Shown: one piece after another, positions 1 to 5,578 of the stretch
Position numbering within the stretch: position 1 is the first letter of the stretch
Layout: each line of letters starts with the position of its first letter
From: Waddlia sp964635295
GTDB taxonomy: Bacteria > Chlamydiota > Chlamydiia > Chlamydiales > Waddliaceae
Direction of reading: 5' to 3'
Assembly (NCBI GenBank): GCA_964635295.1
Contig: CAZWOB010000097.1
Location: 1-7,234, forward strand
Length of the DNA stretch: 7,234 nt
Position numbers and translations under genes: made by a program
The notes under the pieces: model-generated
Seen by the model: the letters and a program-made list of their open reading frames with translations, nothing else
Database searches by the model: none
What the model was told of the DNA's origin: nothing

Positions 1-437
1 CGGTTGGCGAGGAAGCTGAAGCAGGAAGAAGAACAGGTAGCGAAAAATTGCGAGACCGGATACCACATGCCGACCCTCTCCGTTAACGCCCAGAAGATCA
101 CCACGTTGATCGTCATGGAACCGCTCATCACGGTCACATAGCGCAAAAGAGCAATGTGATGGCGCGCGCTGGATGTAAATGCCCAAAAATAGAGAAGTAG
201 ATAATTGACTACACATCCGGAGATAAATCCAGTGGCTGAAGAAAACGTTGGATTCAGATGGAAGACTTCGACAAGAGTGATCAGGACAAAATACTGCGTC
301 GCGACAGACAGCGCCCCGGCAACGCAAAACCTGAAAACATCACCCCAGAACGCCTGATTTTCTTTAAAAAACTGCCGCATCACCTTCCCGTAAAACAAAG
401 ACCAAAGAGAGTGAGTTTTACCCTCTTTGGCCGTCAT
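1..437 (-). CDS. GtrA-family polytopic membrane protein, 3' end cut by window
   Basis: This open frame has no stop before the window edge; 145 codons are visible. GtrA-like proteins (PF04138) are small four-helix inner-membrane proteins linked to flipping or transfer of polyprenyl-phosphate-linked sugars for surface glycans or teichoic acids. Seen here: a polar N-terminus, then a first hydrophobic segment beginning FRFCVAGALS (residues 35-57). A second segment follows with the family-like pattern VVNYLLLYFWAF (76-87), then LLRYVTVMSG and a third segment (97-118). The last visible stretch, FFATCSSSCFSFLAN, matches the usual fourth-helix pattern ending in F-x-x-N-R. The start is uncertain. ATG 437 is used, but an in-frame ATG at 449 has no clear ribosome site either, and ATG 380 (MRQFF) is preceded by GGGAAGG. 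It lies 36-48 bases after the ankyrin-like gene on the same strand and may be co-transcribed. The substrate cannot be inferred. Confidence 0.85.
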   Translation of the reverse strand, partial: MTAKEGKTHSLWSLFYGKVMRQFFKENQAFWGDVFRFCVAGALSVATQYFVLITLVEVFHLNPTFSSATGFISGCVVNYLLLYFWAFTSSARHHIALLRYVTVMSGSMTINVVIFWALTERVGMWYPVSQFFATCSSSCFSFLAN

Positions 438-470
438 TAAACATAGCATGATGGGAAATCTTACTGAAGC

Positions 471-487
471 AAAATTTCCGAAATTTT
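471..487. repeat. Short A/T-rich inverted repeat in the gap before the GtrA-like gene
   Basis: The sequence AAAATTTCCGAAATTTT has 7-base arms (AAAATTT / AAATTTT) around CCG. It touches the stop codon of the ankyrin-like gene. The hairpin is nearly all A/T with no following T-run in the minus-strand transcript, so it is a poor intrinsic terminator. It could also be chance in an A/T-rich gap. Confidence 0.3.
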
Positions 488-1247
488 ACGAATACCTGAG
501 ATGGTTGATATTTTTTCTTTCCCTTGTGTGAATGGGAGTTGCTGTATTTTGAACCCCGATCGCCATTCCGCAAAAGGGGCCGGTAAAACCGATACCGAAC
601 GCTGGAGTGATCCCTAAGGTCCTTGATCTACGGATCGCTCTGATCTTTTGTTTATAATCGTATCTCTCGCCTCTCTTTGTTTGGTCTGCACCAGCAGCCA
701 TGAGAGCTCCTTTCACTCGCGCAAGCCCCTGATGATTGGCATGGATCCAAGGAGTTCCGGTAACAACTTCGACTTTGAAACTCATGTCAGGATTAAACAC
801 CTTTTGTAACTTTGAGAAAGAAATACCAGCTTCGCCGATCTGATGATACTTACGCTCAAGATCAGCCCCCTGATAGATCAGCTTGATCGCTTCATCTTCA
901 TCCTTTTTCATAATCGCGCTGGCTAACTTCACCGACAAAATCGCCTGCTTTTTCTGACTGATATGATCGCGGATATTCCCTTGGTGAGAAGAGTAACCAA
1001 GCTGAAGAATAGTCTTATAATTTCCAACTTTAACACTTTCTTCAGTGCCCACCGCGACGAGAAGCTTTTTATAGCTTTTCTTGTTGACCCGATGCTTTTC
1101 TCCGCAAATTGTCACGGTCATCGAGAGCCTTAAGATTTTGGTCACCAACTTGGTCAGCCAATTATTGTAGCTGTTGACGCTTCCCACATAATTTTCGCCC
1201 CTAGCGAAATGTGTCCTTCCCCCACTAACAACTGATACACATGTCAT
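486..1247 (-). CDS. Ankyrin-repeat-like hypothetical protein
   Basis: This 253-residue protein has no recognised family over its full length. Two stretches look like degenerate ankyrin repeats. Residues 104-133 run through LASAIMKKDEDEAIKLIYQG to GADLERK, the second half of a canonical repeat. Residues 165-193 begin TPWIHANHQGLARVKGAL and end MAAGADQTKRG, very close to the TPLHxAxxxGxxxxVxxLLxxGAD pattern. Between them is a roughly 30-residue insertion, so the repeats are not regularly spaced. The N-terminal 100 residues are basic, polar and unrecognised. Residues 211-231 form a Gly-rich hydrophobic stretch (GITPAFGIGFTGPFCGMAIG) that could insert in a membrane. No signal peptide is seen. ATG 1247 is supported by AAAGGTG seven bases upstream. 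Ankyrin proteins usually bind other proteins, and in intracellular bacteria some are secreted effectors; that role is only a possibility here. It lies 58 bases after the LMF gene, with its own candidate promoter. Confidence 0.75.
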   Translation of the reverse strand: MTCVSVVSGGRTHFARGENYVGSVNSYNNWLTKLVTKILRLSMTVTICGEKHRVNKKSYKKLLVAVGTEESVKVGNYKTILQLGYSSHQGNIRDHISQKKQAILSVKLASAIMKKDEDEAIKLIYQGADLERKYHQIGEAGISFSKLQKVFNPDMSFKVEVVTGTPWIHANHQGLARVKGALMAAGADQTKRGERYDYKQKIRAIRRSRTLGITPAFGIGFTGPFCGMAIGVQNTATPIHTRERKNINHLRYS

Positions 1248-1254
1248 TTTATTA

Positions 1255-1261
1255 CACCTTT
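1255..1261 (-). promoter_or_regulatory. Ribosome binding site of the ankyrin-like gene
   Basis: On the minus strand AAAGGTG lies seven bases before ATG 1247. This is the clearest Shine-Dalgarno match near that start and fixes it. Confidence 0.6.
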
Positions 1262-1280
1262 GTTTTTTTTATAAAAGGTA

Positions 1281-1309
1281 ATGTTAATAAAAAATTTATT
1301 AAAAGTCAA
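1281..1309 (-). promoter_or_regulatory. Candidate sigma-70 promoter for the ankyrin-like gene (and perhaps GtrA)
   Basis: On the minus strand TTGACT (1309-1304, five of six consensus bases) is followed after exactly 17 bases by TAACAT (1286-1281, four of six). The predicted start would lie near 1274, leaving a leader of about 26 bases before ATG 1247. The -35 box contains the TGA stop codon of the LMF gene. An A/T-only inverted repeat fills the spacer. This is pattern matching only, in an A/T-rich gap where chance hits are common. Confidence 0.4.
1284..1302. repeat. A/T-only inverted repeat between the LMF and ankyrin-like genes
   Basis: TTAATAAA and TTTATTAA are perfect 8-base arms around a 3-base AAA centre. 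The repeat starts four bases after the LMF stop codon. It has no G/C pairs and is followed by CATTACC rather than a T-run in the minus-strand transcript, so a strong terminator is unlikely. A protein-binding site in the promoter spacer is possible. Confidence 0.4.
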
Positions 1310-2697
1310 TTAATATATTTAATATCCATATATTCGCCGATCTCTTTCCTCTTCCACCAATTTTTCGCCCCCCAAGGGGTAAATTCATAGAGATAGAGCT
1401 TTGCTCTTAGAAATTTAGGTGGATGACCGGGAAAGGGGTGAAATCGCACTAATTTGCGCACTTCGGGAGAGTCCTCAAGAATCCTGACCACAAATTGCTG
1501 AAACCACCGAGAATTCTCAAAAGTGGTAAACGGGAGGAACCATGCCTGCCAATCCAAACGTGGTTGAAAGGGGGCGATCCGACGAGGTCTGCGCTCCGGT
1601 TCTGAAGGCTTGAACCAAAATAAGAATTCCTCCCATTGCTCCCCGTCCATACTTCCCTCCAATACCACTTCGTATCGTTCGGTGGTCATCACGGCGAAAA
1701 TACCAAAGCGGTTTCCCAAATGATAGGGAAAGAGATTGCGGAACAGACGATTGAGCCAGGGTGTTCGGAAGAAGTGATACCAAAGAGCCAATAGCTGCAC
1801 AGCCAATAATCCAATCCCTCCAAGAGAAATGAAAGAAGAGATGACCCAGGAATGGGATGCCGGATCGGGAGCGGAAATATACCCTGACAAATACGTATTA
1901 CTGATCAACAGTGAAACAGCAACTGAGGTCAGATAATTTAAATACGAATAATTGCCAGATACCCAGATGAAAAATTGCAGTCCGAAAAACCCTGCAAAGG
2001 CAATCAGACGCATCTGCTCTATTCCGAAGACTAAAAACGGCAGGACAATTTCAGCGGCGAGCATGGCAGCGACTGAGAGCTTCTGAAACCACACGGGAAG
2101 TTTGTGCGCATACCACGCCAATGTACTGGGAATAGGCTGGGTCTGATAGTGGACGCAAAGAGCAGTCAGGTTCTTCCAGGAGGGATCGCCGCTCATCAGC
2201 TTGCAGGTGCCCGCTTGCAGATGCATGCGGAAAATCAACACATTGACGCTCAGCCAGACAAAAATGTTCGGAACGACTGTGAGGCTCATCAGCAGCGCGT
2301 GATAACTAAGCTCCAGGAAAAACCCCTCCCAGCCAAATCCCAGAAAATCCTGTCCGATAGTCACAATGGATAAATGCAACAGGATCAGAACAGCCAATAA
2401 CAAAGGAGGACAAACCCCTAACATCAATAAAACCGATAACACGGAACCGATAACCGGTACGATAACTAATGCCCTATCGCTACAGTTGAGCCAAAAAAGA
2501 GTGGGCAACAGAAAGTACCTTCTCTTCCCCATTCTTTTTCTAAAGACTTCCAGATATTGCTGTGCAGGGAGGATCCCTTTTTCTCCCACCAGCCCTTTGA
2601 TCTGAAAAATAAATGGGAAAAAGGCAAAGAAATAGATCATCCCCAGCAAGCGTGGAAACAAGCTGGAGATGATCGTGTACGCCTCCGGAGGTATCAT
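1306..2697 (-). CDS. Lipase maturation factor (LMF) family membrane protein
   Basis: This 463-residue polytopic membrane protein matches the LMF family by several signatures. The N-terminus has LLGMIYFFAFFPFIFQIKGL followed by GEKGILPA (residues 18-45). The central core has QDFLGFGWEGFFLE (116-129). Then comes LQAGTCKLMSGDPSW (160-174), leading to ALCVHYQTQPIPSTLAWYAH (179-198) and the LP motif. The soluble C-terminal half has RFGIFAVMTTERYEVVLEG (330-348), IAPFQPRLDWQAWF (374-387) and HPFPGHPPKFLRAKLY (420-435). Hydrophobic segments cover roughly residues 8-310. In vertebrates LMF1 sits in the endoplasmic reticulum and is required for folding of lipoprotein lipase; bacterial homologs have no settled function. 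The start is two bases past the upstream stop codon, with only a weak GAG-type ribosome site, which suggests translational coupling. Length and both ends look complete. Family assignment is firm; role is inference. Confidence 0.92.
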   Translation of the reverse strand: MIPPEAYTIISSLFPRLLGMIYFFAFFPFIFQIKGLVGEKGILPAQQYLEVFRKRMGKRRYFLLPTLFWLNCSDRALVIVPVIGSVLSVLLMLGVCPPLLLAVLILLHLSIVTIGQDFLGFGWEGFFLELSYHALLMSLTVVPNIFVWLSVNVLIFRMHLQAGTCKLMSGDPSWKNLTALCVHYQTQPIPSTLAWYAHKLPVWFQKLSVAAMLAAEIVLPFLVFGIEQMRLIAFAGFFGLQFFIWVSGNYSYLNYLTSVAVSLLISNTYLSGYISAPDPASHSWVISSFISLGGIGLLAVQLLALWYHFFRTPWLNRLFRNLFPYHLGNRFGIFAVMTTERYEVVLEGSMDGEQWEEFLFWFKPSEPERRPRRIAPFQPRLDWQAWFLPFTTFENSRWFQQFVVRILEDSPEVRKLVRFHPFPGHPPKFLRAKLYLYEFTPWGAKNWWKRKEIGEYMDIKYIN

Positions 2698-2699
2698 CT

Positions 2700-3869
2700 C
2701 TAGCTGCCGTCATCCTCCAATGCAACAAGGAGCATATTCTGTGTCCGTCCGTCAGCGAAATGCACCCTGGCGGGAGCCTCCTCTTGCGTCAGGTTGAAAA
2801 TTCCTGTTTCCACAATGGGAGAGTTTTCACTCTCGGCCATCTGCCAGGCGGCGATCTGGGTATCCTGATCGACCCTCCCTTCAACTTCGTAGGACTTGTC
2901 CGCTGTAGAGTTGTAATAGTAGCCGCTCAATTGCCCATCTTTGCTCAAGGAGAGCTGGATGTAGCCATTTGGAGGCGCGCTGCTGTCATCAGGACTTGTC
3001 AATGCAAACATCCCCAATGGAAGCCAGTCCTCGTCCGCCACCTCGTCAGCGTCGGAAGCGGAAGAGATCGCCTCGCTTTGCTCAGAATAGGACGGTGCGC
3101 TTACATCGTCTGAGTACCCGGTGTCGTCATAGTAGCCCCAACCCCCATCATCGGTATAACCGTAATAATAGGGGGTTCCCCAGTTCCATCCGGCCCAGCC
3201 AATAGCAGCAGCCCAGCCGGCTCTCCTCCACCAATGGTCATCGTCAAAATGGTCGTGCAATCGATCGTGCCTGCTTTCGCGAATGCGATCACCTTTATCT
3301 TGCCATCTGTCCCCCGGACGCTGTCCAGGACGGTCTCCCGGTCTTCCCGGACGATCCCCAGGTCTGCCAGGTCTTTCTCCCGGCAACTCTGGACGAGGCC
3401 TGTCTGCCGGCCTTCCCGGTCTGTCCCCTGGCAATTCCGGACGAGGCCGGTCTACGGGGCGGCCCGGACGGTCAGCTCCCGGGCGTCCTTCTGGGCGGGC
3501 TGCGGGACGTTTCTGTTTTTGTCCCAAAAAGTTTTCAATCGACTTATTTGTCGGCCGCTTGCCGAGATCTCTTGTCGAGGGTTTCGTCGGTTTGCGTGTT
3601 GCAGCGGGTTTTCTTTTTTGCTGAGGCCTTTGTTGAGAAGGTCTGGTTTGCGGACGGGACCTGCTCATAGAGTGTCCTCTGTTCACGCTATTCCCCTGCC
3701 TGGCATGTCCGCCCCCATGCATGGAGCGTCCGCCTCCTAGGCCTCCGCCACCACGGGCACCTCCTCCCCCTCGTCCGCCGCCGCGGCCGCCGATCGCATC
3801 CAATTCAAGCGTTGTCAGAAGAGAAACACTCAGGGCAAACATCATCCATTTCATCATCTGCTTTTTCAT
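2700..3869 (-). CDS. Secreted Gly/Arg/Pro-rich protein with WLPLG-type C-terminal domain ('mu-protocadherin-like')
   Basis: This 389-residue protein is built in clear blocks. Residues 1-25 form a signal peptide (MKKQMMKWMMFALSVSLLTT, then LELDA). Residues 27-55 are Gly/Arg-rich (GGRGGG runs). Residues 60-130 are basic and low complexity, with a short ordered-looking NKSIENFLG (108-116). Residues 133-188 are DRPGRP/RPRPELPG repeats. Residues 190-215 are His/Asp-rich (RLHDHFDDDHWW). Residues 216-252 are Trp/Tyr/Gly-rich (AAIGWAGWNWGTPYYYGY). Residues 281-387 form a folded domain beginning DWLPLGMFALT and ending VHFADGRTQNMLLVALED. From memory this architecture is that of Planctomycete proteins named 'mu-protocadherin, putative cell-surface protein'; that name is historical and no cadherin fold is implied. 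It has no cysteine. ATG 3869 follows the upstream stop by three bases with GGGGGTAGGA as ribosome site. Probable location is periplasm or cell surface; molecular function unknown. Confidence 0.85.
   Translation of the reverse strand: MKKQMMKWMMFALSVSLLTTLELDAIGGRGGGRGGGGARGGGGLGGGRSMHGGGHARQGNSVNRGHSMSRSRPQTRPSQQRPQQKRKPAATRKPTKPSTRDLGKRPTNKSIENFLGQKQKRPAARPEGRPGADRPGRPVDRPRPELPGDRPGRPADRPRPELPGERPGRPGDRPGRPGDRPGQRPGDRWQDKGDRIRESRHDRLHDHFDDDHWWRRAGWAAAIGWAGWNWGTPYYYGYTDDGGWGYYDDTGYSDDVSAPSYSEQSEAISSASDADEVADEDWLPLGMFALTSPDDSSAPPNGYIQLSLSKDGQLSGYYYNSTADKSYEVEGRVDQDTQIAAWQMAESENSPIVETGIFNLTQEEAPARVHFADGRTQNMLLVALEDDGS
3306..3473 (-). repeat. In-frame 48-base Pro/Arg repeat array within the secreted protein gene
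   Basis: The array encodes residues 133-188. Two diverged 48-base units (3473-3426 and 3425-3378) encode DRPGRPVDRPRPELPG and DRPGRPADRPRPELPG. A third, degenerate unit (from 3377) collapses to shorter RPGDRPGRPG-type repeats. The DNA is markedly more G/C-rich than its surroundings. The two main units differ at many synonymous positions, so the array is not a very recent duplication. Confidence 0.85.
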
Positions 3870-3880
3870 GTCCTACCCCC
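3870..3880 (-). promoter_or_regulatory. Ribosome binding site overlapping a stop codon
   Basis: On the minus strand GGGGGTAGGAC immediately precedes ATG 3869. The TAG within it is the stop codon of the upstream SnoaL-like gene, so termination and re-initiation occur within a few bases. This supports translational coupling of the two genes. Confidence 0.5.
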
Positions 3881-4760
3881 TTTTCCTAATCACTTTTATC
3901 GGTTCAATATTGGGAAGGATCTCCCCGTCAACGACCCGTCCGGAGATTTCGTAAGTAAACGCGTCGCTTCCTTCTGGTGTGATGACTTGAATTTGAGACC
4001 CGATCCCTCCGTCAGGAAGCGTATGCAGCGACTCGACCACCCATCGGTCTCCCATCTTCTTCCACTCTCCTTCCGCGAACCCGCCGTGGGAATCGAAATG
4101 CCAGGAACGGATGGTTTCATTGACAGGGTCCCAACCGATGATCACCTTCCCTTCCAGCGCCTCCTTGCCTAAGGTCTGAACGGTGTAGTGCTGTTTAATG
4201 AAATTTTTGTACTTGTCCCATTCATATGTCGATTCCACCTGGACATCTTCATCTGAATCTTCCCAATTGCCGATCAGCCACTCGAGACCTTTTAGCTGCT
4301 CATAGTTTGAAGGAGGTGCGCTCTCTTCCGCTTCCCCTTCGCTGGCCAGATACCAATCGCCGTTCATTTTTTGAAAGGTCACACGGAAGCGGGTGATCTC
4401 CTTATCTCCTTCTCCATCTGTCACTGTCGCTGTGCCGACCCCGACGGCTTTCCCGCTGGAAGGGAACGAGATCGATTCAATCGAAACCTCTAAAGTGAGG
4501 TCCGGTTCATTTTTAAACAACTCTGCAAACTCGTCTCGAATTTCTTCACGCCCGGAAACCGTGCGGCCGGTGTTCAAATTGGTATAATCTGCATCTTCAA
4601 GCCAATACCCCGCAATTTTCTCCGCGTCACGATCATTATAGGCTTTGACGTAATCTTCGGTTTTTTTGCGGACCGCTTCTTTATCCCCCCGCTCGTCAGA
4701 TCCATGCGTGTAGCCCCAAATGATGAGGGGAACAAGTAAAATTGGAATCCACTTTTTCAT
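3873..4760 (-). CDS. Secreted SnoaL/SgcJ-like (DUF4440-type) protein with lipocalin-like C-terminal domain
   Basis: This 295-residue protein starts with a signal peptide (MKKWIPILLVPLIIWGYTHG) lacking a lipobox cysteine. Residues 23-141 fit a SnoaL-like cone-fold domain (SgcJ/EcaC family, DUF4440-like): EAVRKKTEDYVKAYNDRDAE, then IAGYWLEDADYTN, GREEIRDEFAELF, and a strand near GDWYLASEGEAEE. After a short linker, residues 151-290 resemble a lipocalin-like (DUF1579-type) beta domain: NYEQLKGLEWLIGNWED, GWDPVNETIRSWHFDSHGGF, GDRWVVES and FTYEISGRVVDGEILP. Such two-domain proteins are common in Planctomycetes and are often named 'SgcJ/EcaC family oxidoreductase'; no enzymatic activity is shown for them as far as I know, and the fold usually binds small ligands. 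No cysteine is present. Two ATGs are possible: 4766 directly abuts AGGAG, whereas 4760 has the proper six-base spacing, so 4760 is chosen. It is the first gene of the three-gene operon. Confidence 0.85.
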   Translation of the reverse strand: MKKWIPILLVPLIIWGYTHGSDERGDKEAVRKKTEDYVKAYNDRDAEKIAGYWLEDADYTNLNTGRTVSGREEIRDEFAELFKNEPDLTLEVSIESISFPSSGKAVGVGTATVTDGEGDKEITRFRVTFQKMNGDWYLASEGEAEESAPPSNYEQLKGLEWLIGNWEDSDEDVQVESTYEWDKYKNFIKQHYTVQTLGKEALEGKVIIGWDPVNETIRSWHFDSHGGFAEGEWKKMGDRWVVESLHTLPDGGIGSQIQVITPEGSDAFTYEISGRVVDGEILPNIEPIKVIRKRG

Positions 4761-4766
4761 CAGCAT

Positions 4767-4771
4767 CTCCT
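4767..4771 (-). promoter_or_regulatory. Ribosome binding site deciding the SnoaL-like start
   Basis: AGGAG on the minus strand touches ATG 4766 with no spacer but lies six bases before ATG 4760. The second ATG is therefore the likely start, giving a signal peptide beginning MKKW. Confidence 0.6.
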
Positions 4772-4786
4772 ATGTCTTTTAATTTC

Positions 4787-4815
4787 TTGATAGACCTTTA
4801 ATCTTTAAATTTGAA
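4787..4815 (-). promoter_or_regulatory. Candidate promoter of the three-gene secreted-protein/LMF operon
   Basis: On the minus strand TTCAAA (4815-4810) and TATCAA (4792-4787) are separated by 17 bases; each matches four of six consensus bases. A start near 4780 would leave a leader of about 20 bases that includes the AGGAG site. The match is weak and rests on spacing and position only. The bases that make the -10 box on this strand read TTGATA on the other strand. Confidence 0.3.
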
Positions 4816-4816
4816 T
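4787..4816 (+). promoter_or_regulatory. Candidate promoter of the MBL hydrolase gene
   Basis: TTGATA (4787-4792) and TTGAAT (4811-4816) are separated by 18 bases. Transcription would begin only a few bases before ATG 4826, giving an almost leaderless mRNA. That would fit the lack of a Shine-Dalgarno sequence, but the match is weak. An alternative -10, AATAAT at 4814-4819, would need a 21-base spacer. Confidence 0.2.
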
Positions 4817-4825
4817 AATTATCTT

Positions 4826-5578
4826 ATGTTATTAACTTTTATAGGTGTAGGCGAAGCGTTTGATCCAGGGATGGGAACTTCCTGCACTCTTGTACACGGT
4901 GAAAAAACGACCCTCCTCATCGACTGCGGCTATGCCTGCCTCGGACAGCTATACTCTATATTAAACAGCCCCAATGAGATAGATACGATCTATATCACCC
5001 ATTTCCACGCAGATCATCTGTTTGGGGTCATCCCCTTGCTTGCAGCATGGAAAGCCTGGGGACGGACTGCGCCTCTCACCGTCATCAGCCAACCGGGAAT
5101 TGAGGAGAGGATCGCAGCCTTGATAAGGTTGGGATATCCGCACTGCGATGAGCAACTGCCCTATAATATTGACTATCTCGAAACTGTCGATCAGGTAAAC
5201 GTAGGTGGGATGCAGCTCACATTCGCTCCTTCCGACCACAGTCTGACGAATTATGCCGTGAAAATATCAGAAGGCGATCAAGCAATCGGTTTCAGCGGAG
5301 ACGGCGGACTGACGCCTGAGACAAGGGAGTTGTTCCACGACTGTCATATCCTTGTTCACGAAGCATTTGGATTGGAGAGCGCGATCGAAGGGCACACAAC
5401 GGCAAAGGAAGTGATCGCCTACGCCCGCTCGCTGCCCAACCTGCAAACTCTGGCACTCGTCCATCTCCAAAAGGATGAAAGGTCAAAACACCTCGATCAA
5501 TTCAAGAGATTGGACAACGGGGAGGCGTTCAAAATCTACTTGCCCGAACCAGGGAGCACTCTCCCGATCAGATCATAG
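4826..5578 (+). CDS. RNase Z-like metallo-beta-lactamase-fold hydrolase
   Basis: This 250-residue cytosolic protein has no signal peptide. The metal-binding set of the metallo-beta-lactamase superfamily is complete. Numbered from the start used here it is HFHADH (residues 59-64), His138 in PSDHS, Asp159 in FSGDGG, and His213 in VHL. The order and surrounding sequence, including VHEAFG and GHTTAKEVIAYA (189-200), match the RNase Z/ElaC-like and related phosphodiesterase subgroup. A clear tRNase Z exosite arm is not obvious, and the length is short for a housekeeping RNase Z (about 300). A phosphodiesterase or arylsulfatase-like hydrolase on another substrate is therefore as likely as tRNA 3' processing. 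Start: ATG 4826 gives MLLTFIGVGEAFD, which opens directly with the first beta strand. An in-frame TTG at 4811 would add five residues. Neither has a good ribosome site. Its last 43 bases overlap the convergent rimO. Confidence 0.85.
   Translation: MLLTFIGVGEAFDPGMGTSCTLVHGEKTTLLIDCGYACLGQLYSILNSPNEIDTIYITHFHADHLFGVIPLLAAWKAWGRTAPLTVISQPGIEERIAALIRLGYPHCDEQLPYNIDYLETVDQVNVGGMQLTFAPSDHSLTNYAVKISEGDQAIGFSGDGGLTPETRELFHDCHILVHEAFGLESAIEGHTTAKEVIAYARSLPNLQTLALVHLQKDERSKHLDQFKRLDNGEAFKIYLPEPGSTLPIRS

Noticed and set aside
258..440. 60-codon plus-strand frame
   Set aside because: It is antisense to the GtrA-like gene, whose membrane pattern is convincing; the peptide has no recognisable features.
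1284..1302. Intrinsic terminator after the LMF gene
   Set aside because: The hairpin is entirely A/T and is followed by CATTACC, not a T-run, in the transcript.
2104..2605. Plus-strand frames of 89 and 79 codons
   Set aside because: Both lie wholly within the LMF gene on the opposite strand and show no domain or ribosome site.
3306..3473. CRISPR array
   Set aside because: The repeats are in frame, diverged, directly adjacent without unique spacers, and explained by the protein repeat.
3234..3740. 168-codon plus-strand frame rich in Arg/Ser/Pro
   Set aside because: It is antisense to the G/C-rich repeat section of the exported protein; low-complexity DNA keeps several frames open.
2700..3869. 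RNA-binding RGG protein
   Set aside because: The GGRGGG runs resemble RGG boxes, but a clear signal peptide directs the protein out of the cytoplasm and the C-terminal domain matches an exported family.
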